Shown one piece after another: positions 1 through 12,754 of a stretch of 64,000 nucleotides of DNA (position 1 is its first letter; every line of letters begins with the position of its first letter). This DNA comes from Lytechinus pictus (lineage: Eukaryota; Echinodermata; Echinoidea; Temnopleuroida; Toxopneustidae). The stretch spans positions 59,729,920 to 59,793,919 of the forward strand of contig NC_087247.1 in the NCBI RefSeq assembly GCF_037042905.1. Reading direction: 5' to 3'. The notes beneath the pieces are model-generated. The model was not told where the DNA came from. It did no database searches and worked only from the letters and a program-made list of their open reading frames with translations. Position numbers and translations under genes: made by a program.

Positions 1-310
1 TTTCCGAAAATTCCCAAAAAATTCCCGTTTATTCCCATGGAAAGTTTCCATCAAGAAAATTCTCGGGAATTTTGCAACCCTACTCCCCCCCCAAAAAAAA
101 ATAATTGCCAAGGAAAAATAAAGAGAAAGTGAAAGAGAGATGGATGAAATATGATTTTTTTTTACGAATACTATTCCCAAAATCTTTTACAAAATTGTTC
201 GTTTTGTAATGAAAATTTTTGAAAGTTTTGCTCTCTCGCTAGGCTCGCTGACAACTTTTTAAAATAAATTTTGCTCGATACATCATGTCTGGCCCCCTCA
301 AAATTACACT
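1..310. other. Unassigned AT-rich intergenic sequence
   Basis: No open reading frame or RNA gene is visible. The first ~90 bases consist of short AATTCCC-type motifs ending in GCAACCCTAC, which looks like the end of a dispersed repeat, but I cannot name the family. Confidence 0.3.
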
Positions 311-333
311 ACTCAATTCAATTCAATTCAATG
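311..333 (-). repeat. Pentanucleotide 3' tail of the LINE
   Basis: About four tandem copies of TTCAA on the plus strand (TTGAA in the element's orientation) lie at the 3' terminus of the minus-strand LINE. Short tandem tails of this kind replace poly(A) in CR1/L2-like elements. Confidence 0.6.
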
Positions 334-715
334 TTTTATTCAATTCCAATAAAAATCAATACAGAGTATAGAATACAGTAATAACAAATACAATGTGCAA
401 TAATAAGGCAAGAAAATGTAAGGTACATGTAAAACAAGTATTAAACAGATACAAATGACAATAAAGAGATACAATATTGGAATTAGGTGGTCATAAAAAC
501 CTATCAAGGTTTGTCGAGATAACCACCCTTACATAAAAAATAAAATAAGCCAAGTTGAAATTACAAATTTGGTAAAATGCTCATTAAAAATTTAATTCAA
601 TAACTGAAATCATTTAATAGTACATGTGCATGTAATACTATAAACATAAGTTAAAACACGTTTAACCGCACAAACCCAACACATAAACACACAAAGGCAG
701 TAAAAATCCTTGCTT

Positions 716-2614
716 TCACACACTATTGATTAAATATAGTTTCAATTTCCTGCTAAAAGCATTCGTTGAACTGATTGACCTTATTTCTATTGGAAGATTG
801 TTCCAAACAGCTGGAGCATGGTGTCTAAATGAGAATAATACATAATTTTTATTTACAGTCCATAAGTGATATTTATTTTTGTTTCTTGTATTATAATCAT
901 GAATATTAACGTTTAAATCAAGCATAGACGATATTGAATTATGGATTAAATTATGTTTATGCTTAAAAATTAATATTGCACAGAAGTAGGAATTGAGTTG
1001 ATAGATATTTAGAACATTGAATTTCACGAAAAGTTCTTTAGTGTGGGCCAATCTGTGAGAAAATGAACATATTCGGATAACTCTTTTTTGTAAAATAAAC
1101 AATCTTTCTAGTTTTGAAGGATATGTATTTGCCCACACTACATTACAATAAGACAAGTAAGGCAAGATTAAGGTATTATACAAAGTTAAAAGAATGTGTT
1201 GAGGCAAGAAATCACTAAGTTTGCGGATGATACCGATATTTTTAGATATTTTATTTGTCACATCCATTATATGATTATTCCATGAAAGTCTTCCGTCAAT
1301 TAAAACGCCTAAAAATTTTGAGTTACTTACACGTTTGATAACTTGATTATTCATTTGAATATCTAATACTTCAATATTATTTACTCTATTATGTCCATGA
1401 AATAATATATAGTTCGATTTATCCATATTCAAAGAGAGTTTGTTATAGTAAAACCATGCGGTTACATGAGGTAATTCTTGATTCAAAACATTATTCAAAG
1501 ATTGTAGTGTATTATCAGAAACTAAAATATTGGTATCATCCGCAAATAGCAAAAATTTCAATTTGTCTGAACATTTTGGTAAATCATTAATTAATATCAA
1601 AAATGATAGCGGTCCGAGGATAGATCCTTGGGGCACACCACATAAAACATTTAATGGTTCAGATAAAACATTTTTGTAAGATACGTATTGCACACGATTT
1701 AATAAATAATTCTGAAACCAACATAATACATGACCCCTAATTCCATAAAACTGTAATTTGTGTAAAAGTATGTTATAGTCAATGCAGTCAAAAGCCTTGC
1801 TAAGGTCTAAAAATATTCCGATAGTGTGTAATTTCTTATTTAATGAGTTGATAACATAATCATGTAAGTTAATTAGGGCCATTTCAGTGGAAACATTTTT
1901 TTAAAATCCATATTGCACGTCATTTAAAAGAGAGTTGCAGTTAAGAAAATTATATAATCGATTATAAACAATTCTTTCTAAAATCTTTGAAAAATATGGT
2001 AGAAGTGAAATGGGACGATAAATAGAGACATCATGTAGATCACCTTTTTTATGTACAGGAATAAATTTTGAGATTTTCATTTTAGAAGGAACTATGGCAG
2101 AAGATAGTGATAAATTAAAAATATGACATAAAGGATGCAGAATGAATACAATCACTTTCTTGATTACAACTGGAAATCATCGATACCACAACTACTGCTA
2201 CATTTTATATTTTTAACAATATTAACTATTTCATTTTGATTCACTGGTTTAAAAAACATTGATTGCAAACATTCATTGGGTAAGAATTTGGCAAAATCTT
2301 TACTACTTGAGCAATTACCATTTAGGCAGAGACCAATTTTAACAAAAAAAATTATTAAAAGTGTTTCCAATATCCTTATTCCCGTATATAGTGTTACCAT
2401 TATCATTAATAAAATCAGACAGACTCTTCTTTTTGTTACCAAGAACATCTTTAATGATATTCCATGTCTTTTTTAAGTTTCCCCTAGATTCTTGAAATTT
2501 ATGTTCATAAAATTTTTTACGGGCATTTCTTAACGATTTATTAAGAAAGTTTCTAAATTTGACATACTTTGTTTTGGAAGTATTATTTGGATTCTCACGA
2601 TATTTCTTGAACAA
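716..2614 (-). pseudogene. LINE reverse transcriptase domain, frameshifted
   Basis: Continuation of the LINE ORF2, split between two minus frames (2614-2339, 2448-2164, then 2155-716). The linker is lysine/asparagine-rich. The RT fingers carry YRPISLLPYFSKILE, the palm carries LDLSKAFD, the VPQGS turn and FADD with both catalytic aspartates. An in-frame TAA near 1898-1900 separates QYGF from the rest of the palm, and sequence seems to be missing near 2156-2163. The C-terminal part (S-Y-C-N-V-V-W and the following ~150 residues) is the usual tail of this group. Confidence 0.8.
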
Positions 2615-3588
2615 TTGATTCTTTTTGCGTATATTTTGAATAAGACTGAATCAATCCAAGGTTTCTTCCTCATACCTTTTCCTTTACCTCTGGAGACTTT
2701 CTTAAAAACCTTAGTATACAAAGCACAAAATGTATCTAAAAACAAGTTATAAGCAATTTCAGTATTTTCACAAAACAATATTTGATTCCAATCCATAAAA
2801 GCAAGTTTTTCTTTGAATGTAGCAATAGTATTTTCATTAATATTGCAGCGTTCATAAATAATAGTATTTTTAGACAAATCATATTTGTTTGCAATTTGAA
2901 ATACAGGAAAATGATCTGAGATGTCGTTCACCAGTAGACCAGATGAAACATCAGAATAAAAATTGTTTGTAAAAATATTATCTATTGAAGAAAATGATGA
3001 TTCAGTAATCCTTGACGGTTTATCTATCAGGGGCAAGAAACTGTAGGCATAAATTACACTTAGAAATCTATTTACAAGTCCACAATTAGAGTACTTCATT
3101 AAATCAATGTTAAAATCGCCCATAATATTTACATATTTACATTCCAAATTAATCAATTTCAAACATTCTTCAAAGTCATCAATAAATTCAGTAACATTTG
3201 TAAAAGGTTTTCTATATATTATGCCAACAATTATATTTTTTCTTTGAGGTTGTATTATTTCGATAAAAAGTGATTCATAGTTCGATGTGTTATTCAACAA
3301 ATCAGTTCGAACTATGTAATTAAAAAAATCTGAAATAAAAAGAGCTACTCCTCCACCTTTGCCGTAGTTCCTATCAGAGTGAATAAATGTGTAACCATCC
3401 ATATTAAATAGTAAAGGTGTGCTGTTATTGATCCATGTTTCTGAGAATCCATAAATGGAAAAGTTGAAAGACAATGTAGATAGGAAATCACATATAGTAT
3501 TACAATTCTTATTCAAACTACGAGAATTAAAATGTACTACTGATTTTGACGAAGAAAATTTTGGAATACTGTGATAATTAAGTAACAA
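2530..3588 (-). pseudogene. LINE endonuclease domain (ORF2 N-terminus)
   Basis: Open for 352 codons. Endonuclease/exonuclease/phosphatase-fold motifs appear in order: an N-R-S-L strand near residue 20, SETW near 50, MGDFNIDL near 155 and SDHFPVF near 225. In an intact element this domain nicks target DNA for target-primed reverse transcription. The frame is lost near 2614, where the linker to the RT moves to another frame. Confidence 0.8.
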
Positions 3589-3689
3589 ATGAATCTATTC
3601 AACATGAAGTGTAATCTATTCACTGGTTATTTTACATGATAAGTAAACTGGTCAATATACGATCAAAAATACCCTTATTGGTTGAAAGG

Positions 3690-6660
3690 TTGAAAAGAAT
3701 TTAAGCACTCCAGGGTAACAGGAAAATCCAAGATGGTGCCCTCACTGGCTGCCGTACGCTAAAAATCCACAATTCATCCATTACTTGATAAAATGGCTTT
3801 AATTTGGTTTCTATTCATTTGTTTTAAGGATCAAGTAGTACACTGGGCCAAGTTACAGGGACAGCCAGTGGTCTGGAATGTCCAAAAATCCAAGATGGCT
3901 TCAAAAAATTGAATCTAAAATGGTTGCTGATACCTAAAGCGGATGTAGCTCATTTCATATTGACCTGCATGGGGATGTGATTTTGGTGTCTAAATCACTG
4001 GTTTCAAGAGTCTAATAATATTAGGACAAGTTACAACGACAGTCAGGTATGTCCGAAAATCCAATATGGCTTCCAAAATTATTCTAAAATGGCTGCTCAC
4101 TTAAACTAGCACATCAATGATGTGGAGCTCATCCGGCATCTCGCAACGAAATTTAACACAATTTTAATTTCAGCCCAGTTGACACTGTAGAGAATTATAT
4201 ACTTAAATTGAGGATATAGAATTGAAATTGATGAAGAAATTACATAGAAGCATTTTTGTGATCTATGAATAAATTTCATATAAATTAAGCATAAATAATT
4301 TTCTAGTCAAAATTTCTTAACTCTGTGTAGAACCTTGGTGAACCTCATGTAGCTCTGAGATGGAACAAAATAATCAAAATCAATCAACAAATAAATAAGC
4401 AGTTTTTGTGAGTTTTGAAAATATATGAATAAATTAACATATTTAATGAGCTTCAAAATTATGTGCTGAAGTTTTGTATCACCACCTCGAGCTATCATAT
4501 AAAGCAAACAAAATTGAAATTGATCAACAAATGAAGAAGAAATTTTTTTTTTGTGATTTATGAATAAATTTTGCATAAATTAGCATAAATAATTTTCCAC
4601 ACAAAATTTCAAAATTTTGTGTACAAGTTTGGTGAACCTCATGCAGCTCTACCAGATGGAAGAAAAAAATCAAAATCTGTCAACAAATAAAGAAGAAAAG
4701 ACATTTTCTGTGATTTATGAATAAATTTCGCATAAATTGCACAAATAATTTTCTACTGAAAATTTCAAAATTCTGTGTAGAAGTTTGGTGAACCTCATAA
4801 AGTTCTACCAGATGGAAGAAAAAAAGTCAAAATCTATCAACAAATAAAGAAGAAGGGGCATTTTATGTGATTTCTGAATAAATTTCGCATAAATTAGCAT
4901 AAAAATTGTTCTAGTCAAAATTTCAAAATTCTGTGTAGAAGTTTGGTGAACATCATGAAGTTCTACCAAATGGAACAAAAAAATCAAAATCTATCAACAA
5001 ATAAAGAAGAAGAGGCATTTTATGTGATTTCTGAATAAATTAGCATAAATAATTTTCTACTGAAAATTTCAAAATTCTGTGTAGAAGTTTGGTGAACCTC
5101 ATAAAGTTCTACCAGATGGAAGAAAAAAGTCAAAATCTTTCAACAAATAAAGAAGAAGGGGCATTTTATGTGATTTCCGAATAAATTTCGCATAAATTAG
5201 CATAAAAATTGTTCTAGTCAAAATTTCAAAATTCTGTGTAGAAGTTTGGTGAACCTCATGAAGCTCTACCAGAAAATTCAAAATCGGTCAACAAATAAAG
5301 AAGAAGAAGCATTTTATGTGAATTTTTAAAAATATTCATGAATTAATTTCGCATAGATTAGCATAAAAATTGTTCTGGTCAAAATTTCAAAATTTTGTGT
5401 AAAAGTTTGGTGAACCTCTTGAAGCTCTACCAGAAAATTCAAAATCGGTCAACAAATAAAGAAGAATAAGCATTTTTTGTGAATTTCGAAAAATGCGCAT
5501 AAATTAGCATATCTAATGACTTTCAAAATTCTGTGTAGAAGTTTTGAATCCCCAACCTATAGTGCTATCATATAAAGCAAACAGAATTGAAATTGGACTT
5601 GAAATGGCGAAGAAGAAGCATTTTGAAATTGTGGACGGACGACGGACGACGGACGCCAAGCCACGGCATAAGCTCATTTGGCCCTTCGGGCCGGGTGAGC
5701 TAACAAGTGGAATAGCTCATTTAATCACCTGTGAGATATGATTTTGATGTCTAAACTACGATTTAAAAGGCCAATAATACATTAGGACAAGCTACACGGA
5801 CAGTCAGTGGTCTAGTATGTCCAAAATTCCAAGATGGCTTCTAAAAAAGGTGTAAACCAATGTCTAATGTTGCTTACAAATAGTCATAGTTTGTTCAAAA
5901 TCTGTCAGGGGAATATGATTTTGGTGTCTAAGTCATAGTTTAAAGGGTCAAGTAGTGCATTAGGACAAGTCACAAGGACAGTCAGTGGTTTGGTATGTTA
6001 AAAAACGCAAGATGGCTTATAAAAATGGGGTCGAAAATTGACTGTTGTTACTTAAAAAATGACATAGTTATTCTATATCCACCTGTGAGATGTGATTCTG
6101 GTGTCTTCTAATAATAAATTAGGACATAGTTTGTTCAATATCTGTCTAGGGAATGTGATTTTAATGACTAAACCATGGTTTAATGCATTAGAACAAGTTA
6201 CAAGGACAGTCAGGGGATTGGTATGTTGAAAAATCCAAGATAGCCTCCAAAATGGGGTCTAAATTGACTGTTACTTAAATATGGACATATAGTTCATTAA
6301 TGATATACATAGGGGATATGACTTGGTGTCTACACTAGTATTTAACGGGTCAAGTAATACTGTACATTGGTCAAGTTGAAAGGACAGTCAGGTGTCAATT
6401 GTGTCCAAAAGTTCAAAGATGGCTTGAAAAATGGGGGTTTCAATGTTACTTAAAAGTGGACAAAGTACATTAAAAATACACCTGGGGATGTTATTTTGGT
6501 GTCTACACTAGGGTTTCAAGGATCAAATTTTACTTTGGGACTGGTTACAATGTCCATTTTGCCTGAAAATCCAAGATGGCTTCCATGAATGGATTCTAAA
6601 ATGACGACTGTTACTTTGAAGTGGATATAATATCCACTTGTGAGAAATAATTTTGGTGCC
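3690..6660 (+). repeat. Forward arm of a ~180 bp satellite foldback
   Basis: Diverged tandem units of roughly 180 bp, each with CCAAGATGGCTTC, a GGACAGTCAGTGG stretch and a TGTGATTTTGGTGTCTA stretch. Landmarks lie near 3730, 3889, 4066, 5828, 6009, 6235, 6417 and 6570. The array is interrupted by an inserted element (4106-5703). Matching units in the opposite orientation follow after ~6690, so the whole forms a large imperfect palindrome. No coding capacity is seen. Confidence 0.7.
4106..5703 (-). mobile_element. Helitron/Helentron-like element with tandem core, copy A
   Basis: In element orientation (minus) it starts TTAGCTCACCCGGCCCG, runs through a GACGGAC-type microsatellite (5632-5660) and a core of ~155 bp tandem units (GTGTAGAAGTTTGGTGAACC recurs near 4620, 4774, 4934, 5080, 5237, 5398). 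It ends with a second subterminal repeat GCCGGATGAGCT, a hairpin CACATCATTGATGTG and CTAG at 4106-4109. A second copy in opposite orientation lies at 37040-38335. Subterminal inverted repeats, a tandem core beside a microsatellite and a 3' hairpin are the architecture described for non-autonomous Helentrons (DINE/pearl type). The family assignment is inference. It interrupts a satellite unit of the surrounding foldback, so it is younger than that array. Confidence 0.6.
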
Positions 6661-6689
6661 TACATTCAAAATACAGTCAGATAAAAGTT

Positions 6690-8590
6690 GGTAACAGCTC
6701 CCATTTTGATGTAATTTTAGAATCTACCTTGGATTTTGGACAAAATTGAAAACTAATCATCCTTGTCACTTGACCTAATGTAATAGAGGACCCTTCATAC
6801 CAGAGTGTAGACACCTAAATTGTTTCTCACAGGTGGATGTTGTATGAACTCTGATAATTTTTGAGTGATAGAAGTCATTTTAGATGCCATTTTAAAAAAA
6901 CTCTTGGATTTTTAGGTAAAATGGACAACTGGATATCATTGTAACCAGTCTAAACCTATTTTTTAAACCTTGAAACGAAAAGTATGAACACCAAAATCAT
7001 TTTTCCTTGGTGGATTTTAAATGAACTATGTCAATTTTTAAGTAACAGACTCCGATTAGACTCCAATTGTTGGAAGCCATCTTGGATGTTTAGACATACT
7101 GGATTACTGACTGTCCTTGTAACTTGTTCCAATGTACATGGTGTATTTATTAACTTTTAAAACCATGGTTTGGATATCAAAATAATATGCCCTTCTTGAA
7201 GCTACACTGACTGCCTCCTCCAATCCTGAAGATTCCCTTGGCAGATATTACACGAAATATGTCCATTTGTTAGTAATCGGGGCTATTTTATATTCCGTTT
7301 TTGGAAGACACCTTGGATTTTTGGACATACTTGACCACTGACTGTCCTTGTAACTTGTCCAAATGTGTTATTTGACCCATTTAACCAGGGCATAAACATA
7401 TTCCAGGATATTAAACAAACTACGTTTTTTAATGCAGCAACAGCAATTTTAGACTCCATTTTTGGAAGCCATCGTGGATTTTTTTATTTACTTGACAACT
7501 GACTGTCCGTTTAACTTGTCATAGTGTATTATTTGACCATTGAAACCATGGTCTAGACACCAAAACCATATATCCCAGACGGATATACAGTGCGTCCCAC
7601 GAAAAACGAAACCGAGATTTATCGAAGATTTATAATAACTTAATCGCAAATACAATAGACAAATGACCTACCATTTTAAAGCTTAGAATCTCTTCTTTCA
7701 TCTGATATTACTTAGATTATTTCTCATTCACACATGAGTGAGCAAAAACAATTTGAAAAGGGGATACCAAAAAGTCACTTGGCGGGCCGTATCTGGGTTT
7801 TAAAAAGAAAACCGCATTTTTAAAAAGTTCAATATCTGCTCTTTAATTTGATACCTCAATTACAGAAAATGGTCAAGAAATAACAAAGTTCTCGTTATTT
7901 GAAATAAGGCTTGAATTACAATAATTTCATAACATGAAGAGGTTTTACAGGCTAGCGTTCAAACTCACTCGACACTCCGTTTTGTTGACGATCAGCCATG
8001 CATTAATTATTTTGTTACCGTGCGATAGCTTCAGTGGGAAACCGGTGAAAACACGTTTATTTAATGAAATTATGGAAATACAAGCATTGTTTCGAGGGAT
8101 CATAACTTTTTTACTACTTGACCATTTTCTGTGATTTAGGTATCAAAGAAAAGAGAAGATATCGAACATTTTAGTCATGTGATTTTCTTTTTGAAATTCA
8201 GATACCCCCCGCCAAATGAGTTTTTGGCATCCTTTCTTCGAATTGTTTTTGCTCAATCATGCGTGAATGAGGAATAATCTAAGTAATACCAGATGAAAGA
8301 GGAGATTCCAAGCTTTACATTGGTAGGTCATTTGTCTATTTTATTTATGATTAAGTTATGATAAATCATCGCTAAATCTCGGTTTCGTTTTTTCTGGGAC
8401 GCACTGTATAATGAGCCATGTCCATTTATACATTATATCAACAGCTATTTCAAACTCCATTTTTGGAAGCCGTCTTAGGGTTTTGGACACATCAGACCAC
8501 TGGCTGTCCTTGTAACTAGTCCCAATGTACTATTTCACCCTTAAAACCTTTGCATAGAAACCAAATTAAGCCACTGAAATTAGATATTAT
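6690..8590 (-). repeat. Reverse arm of the ~180 bp satellite foldback
   Basis: The same units as in the forward arm, now inverted: GAAGCCATCTTGGAT-like cores with GACTGTCCTTGTAACTTG recur near 7077, 7300, 7465 and 8465. The arm is interrupted by the Tc1/mariner-like foldback at 7588-8406. Confidence 0.65.
7588..8406. mobile_element. Tc1/mariner-like foldback MITE
   Basis: The element begins CAGTGCGTCCC and ends GGGACGCACTG, and is flanked on both sides by TATA (7584-7587 and 8407-8410). CAGT termini with a TA target are typical of the Tc1/mariner superfamily. The arms are imperfect inverted copies for more than 300 bp each, meeting around 7930-8100. The only sizeable ORF (7934-8134) is not transposase-like, so the element is non-autonomous. 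Confidence 0.75.
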
Positions 8591-9790
8591 TTGGTTGTCA
8601 TGACAATGGCTTAAGCTATTTGTATATCAACAGCGAACATATCTATGCTTTGCACCCTAAAATTAGGGGAAAATTATGACAAAATGCAGATTCTGAACTG
8701 TTTTTTAAAATCAAATTTGGTACTTTTCTTGGGAAAAAGGAGTCGTTGCCATGGCAACGGGCCATATTCAACATTGATATTTATCATTAAATTCAAGCAT
8801 TACCAAGGCAACCTCAAATTTTATCATTCTAATGAACCAATGCGAAACACTGTAATCTTTGTTCAAAATTAAATGACTGGGTCAAACTTTGAGTTAATTG
8901 TTATAAATTGCATTTTTTACCTGTCCATTATCTTGTCAACCATGTTTTTTTTTTTTTCAAATTAGATGTTATTTGGTTGCCATGACAATGGCTTTAGATG
9001 TTATTTAAATGTTAACAGCAAACATTTCCATTCTTGCCCTAAAACTAGGGGAAATGAAAGAAAAATCAGATTATGCAGTCCTTCTTTTAATCAAAACTGG
9101 TACTTTTCTTGGGTAAATGAGCCGTTGCTATGGCAACGGGTCATTTGCAAAATTGTTTCTTTTTAAATTTAATTCAAGCATTACCAAGGCAACATAAATT
9201 TTTATCTTTATAAAGAACTCCTGCAGAAAAATTTCTTGATTTTTTTTGTTCAAATGAGGGGGGGGGGGGGCCAAAACTTAAGCATACAGATTAAGTCAAT
9301 TCCAATTGTTTTTTCAACCTGTCCATTGTCTGGTCAACCATGTTATTTTAGTAAATTAGAAGTTATTTGGTTGCCATGGCAATAGCTTGAAATGTAATTT
9401 ATATATTTAGCAACCAAAATATCTTTGTTTAGCACTGTAAAATTAGGGGAAATTAAAGATAAATCATATTCTACAACGTTTTTTTAATCAAAATGTTTAT
9501 TTTTCTGGGGAAAAACAAGTCGTTGCCATGGCAACGGACCGATTGAAACTATCTTGATGATCTTGAATATTTCTAAATTTTACATGTATTCAATTGGGAG
9601 CTTGAAAATTATCATTTTGTTCATGTATATCATGTTTATTTACCATTTACATGGGAATGTATGTTATTTTGGAGAAATGAATCCGTTGCAATGGCAACGG
9701 CTGAAAATGGCATTTATAAATTTACCTCCCATCTTTAAAATAAATCTTATGGCATATACTTTTATTTGTGAAAGTTTCATGCTTTAGTCA
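8570..9790. repeat. ~390 bp tandem repeat with X-box-like palindromes
   Basis: Three diverged units start at GTTATTTGGTTGCCATG-like sequence near 8586, 8968 and 9362. Each contains AAAATTAGGGGAAAT, a TACTTTTCTTGGG-like stretch and the palindrome GTTGCCATGGCAAC or a near variant (8745-8758, 9124-9137, 9522-9535 and, in a fourth partial unit, 9685-9698). The palindrome fits the X-box consensus bound by RFX factors. Whether it is bound is unknown. The small ORFs here are chance. Confidence 0.65.
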
Positions 9791-9852
9791 AAATTTGCAC
9801 AATTGTGATTTTTGGAGCTTATCCGCTCTACTATACATGCACTTAAAAGAAT

Positions 9853-10480
9853 TTATGATGTCCCTCACTCACTATTTCTTTTGTTTTTTATTGTTTGAAT
9901 TATAAAATATTTCAATTTTTACAGATTTCACAATAAGGACCAACTTGATAAAATACAAAAGAAAATACAAAAGAAATAGTGAGTGAGTGATGTCATCAGT
10001 TCCCTCATTTGCATACCGATCGGGATGTTCATAACTGTTTAGTGAAAATAAGCGAAACTTAAAACTGTCATTTACTCACTATTTCTTTTGTATTTTATTG
10101 TATGAAATATGAAATATTCTAATTTTCTCCTCTTTGTCAAGACAGTGATACAACGATTAATTCCTCGCTGAACATGTGGAATTAGCATCGTGTTTAATAC
10201 TATATGGTTCAGGCAAGTTGGTCCTTATTGTCAAATCTATAAAAAATGAAATATTGTATAATTCAAACAATAAAAAAAAAGAAATAGTGAGTGATGGACA
10301 TCATCGACTGACTCGTTTAGTTGTGCATATCACTGTTTTGTGAAAAATAAGCGAAACTTTAAAATGTCACAACATTCTTATTTTACGTCCGAATTTAATG
10401 AAATTTTTAGCACTATGCTAGTTTCATTTTTTTTCTATTTATTCAAGTCAGCATTTTCCTGGGGTGGACTTGACCTTTAA
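9853..10480. mobile_element. TTAA-flanked foldback MITE, rearranged copy
   Basis: The right end is GGGGTGGACTTGACCT followed by TTAA (10477-10480). Internally, blocks such as ACTCACTATTTCTTTTG and CAAAAGAAATAGTGAGTGAG recur in both orientations. An intact relative lies at 47769-48335. The left terminal repeat is missing and an internal block is duplicated, so the copy is truncated or composite. Confidence 0.6.
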
Positions 10481-10813
10481 AAAAGATATTTTGAATGAGA
10501 AACTTGTTTCTGACTGATTAAGTAATACACCGGGGTAATACATTTGCACATTATGTGCCAGACTCGGTCTCGGACATGCAGAACTCCGAACTCGGACTCA
10601 GTCGTCTCGGACTCGTCTCGCTGATTCTGTTTCTTTTGTTTCTTCCATGCAGCTTTCTTTTTTCTTCTTCCCTCTCAATCCCCTTTCCCGCCATTTCTTA
10701 TCCTTTTCTGTTTGTTTGTCTCTCTTATTTTAGGGTGGGCGGGCAAGGCCCCTTTCAGCCCCTGGATCTTTTCTCTGTCTTTATTTCACCCATCTGCATA
10801 TCCCCCTTTTCTG

Positions 10814-10945
<132 letters not shown>

Positions 10946-11132
10946 TTGCCCTTCCGGCCCCAACCAACTGGACAATGGACAAATTTATGCCAATTTTATT
11001 TTATACCGCCTGATTAATAGACAAAAATTATGATAAACTAATCGGTATAAGACCAAAAGGCTTTATATAAATGGCTATGAGATGAATTGACTATAATTAA
11101 TTGCAGTCGATTATAATGTATAAAGAAAACAG

Positions 11133-11177
11133 CACCCTTTCGTCAAACCGGGGAAGGGTGGTTTGGACGAAAGGGTG
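11133..11177. repeat. Strong hairpin
   Basis: CACCCTTTCGTC with AAACC pairs with GGTTT, one extra G, then GACGAAAGGGTG across a short GC-rich loop. It is an isolated inverted repeat of unknown origin, perhaps a tiny MITE remnant. Confidence 0.5.
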
Positions 11178-11179
11178 TT

Positions 11180-11913
11180 CCTAATAACGCGACGAGTTTC
11201 AAACCCCCATTTATTTTTTTGATACGCAACCCCCCTAAAAAATGTGAAGACTTTTTTTTTGCTTGTCAAATTTTGTTGAGGTATGAAACGACGTCAAGTT
11301 TGTGGTGAAGAACCTTTTTTTTTTGCCTGTCCACATTTCATTGAAACTCACCCCTTTCAAAAATCCTGCGTACGCACCATATTGCAAGAATTTGGAAAAA
11401 CGATTTAAAAAACAACAACAAACACAAAAAAGTGAAGAGAGGAGGAAAAAAAAGGAGACATTATATAAAAGTTTGTATATATATATCTGTAAATGTTATT
11501 TAGTTCATTTTATTTCATTTGTATTTATCTATTTTTTCCTTTCTATACATTACTTAAGCTTTTCTAATTTACTCGACTTAGACTGACAATGCATGACGTA
11601 AATATGCAGATGTGTGTAGATGACCAAAAATTTAATATGTATTAATGTGTAGGCTATGTCCGCCTTTGAATATTAAAGCATAATTACATAGCCTTCATTT
11701 CTGTTCCTTTTTATGTTTTATTTTCCCTAAGTTGTTTTGCCTTATTTTCGTTTTTGAAACTTTGACTGACTTCTCTTTTGGTTTTGTTTGTTATTGAAAA
11801 AAAATATCTCTGAAAACCGAGAAAAAAATATATAATCAGAAAAGGCGTAAATATTCTTTTAGAATGCAAACGCCTATCATCACCAACCAACCAACCATAA
11901 TATGGTATCGAGC
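11180..11913. other. Non-coding, AT-rich, no feature seen
   Basis: Low-complexity A/T-rich sequence with no supported gene. The ORF at 11302-11586 is lysine/phenylalanine-rich, lacks any recognisable domain and reads like translated intergenic DNA. Confidence 0.4.
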
Positions 11914-12420
11914 TTAAAGGGATGGTCCAGCCTGGAGAAATTTATATCTCAATAAATAGAATAAAAGTCACTAAGCAAAATGCTGAAAATTTGATCAAAA
12001 TCGGATAACAAATAACGAAGTTATTGAATTTTAAAGATTTGCATTGTTTCGGTGAAACAGTTCTAGGCATGTCTCAGTCATGAATATTCATTAGGTGGGC
12101 TGATGATGTCATATCCCCACTTGTTATTTTGTATTTTATTATATGAAATAAGGTTTATTCAAAAATTTTCTACCAATTAAGAACTCAAACAATTGGATTG
12201 ACAACTGATTGAGTGCATTGGTTATTTATTGCCGCAACTATTTCATCATTATGGAGACACATCATTTACACATGTATGAAAAAATGAAACAATAATGATT
12301 GCATGTAATAACATAAGAAAAAGGAAAGTGGGGATATGACATGATCAGCCCATCTAATTTATGACGATGTGCATATAACTGTTTTCACAAAATATTGAAG
12401 CTTCAACATAATTTATGTCT
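11914..12420. mobile_element. TTAA-type foldback MITE, truncated
   Basis: It begins TTAAAGGGATGGTCCAG. Inside, GGTGGGCTGATGATGTCATA near 12113 is mirrored by GACATGATCAGCCCATCT near 12337, and both arms include TATCCCCAC/GTGGGGATA. The distal terminal repeat is absent. Confidence 0.5.
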
Positions 12421-12754
12421 TGAATAAACCGAGTGGCTTGCATAATATATGGCAAGCCTTGCATTAAAGTTGTGTCTAGCAATTTTTTTTTCTCGCGTGG
12501 GCCTATATTTTATGTCTTATTATACATACTAATTTGTTTCTTATATCTGGTGTGTTGCATATATTTTGTGCCTGACATACTGAGCCTTGATATTTCGTGA
12601 CTTTATTGGATATATTTTGTGTCTTAATTGCATATATTTTGCAGTTTGCACGTGCCGAGCATATATATTTTGTGTCTTGCATATATGCCTATTTAGATAT
12701 CTTGAATATTTTTGGTCTTGAACACGATATTTTCATATATTGTTGCATATATTT
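12420..12754. repeat. AT-rich TGCATATATTTTGTGTCT-like degenerate repeat
   Basis: A loose tandem of ~20 bp motifs resembling GCATATATTTTGTGTCTTG. The ORF across it is rich in Tyr, Ile and Phe only because of this composition. Confidence 0.4.

Larger units (their letters stand above)
311..3588 (-). mobile_element. Decayed CR1-superfamily (Crack/Daphne/L2-like) LINE
   Basis: A non-LTR retrotransposon on the minus strand, 5' end near 3588 and 3' end near 311. It encodes an apurinic-type endonuclease followed by a reverse transcriptase. The order of endonuclease motifs (SETW, GDFNIDL, SDHFP) and RT motifs (LDLSKAFDCIDY, GVPQGSILGP, FADDTN) is that of the CR1/L2/Crack/Daphne group. The 3' end finishes in a pentanucleotide repeat instead of poly(A), also usual for that group. 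The coding region is broken by at least three frameshifts and one in-frame stop, so the copy is dead. No ORF1 is seen upstream, so it is probably 5'-truncated. The exact clade is not settled. Confidence 0.85.

Noticed and set aside
4106..5703. CRISPR-like array
   Set aside because: Units of ~155 bp are diverged along their whole length, with no constant short repeat and unique spacers, in a eukaryotic genome.
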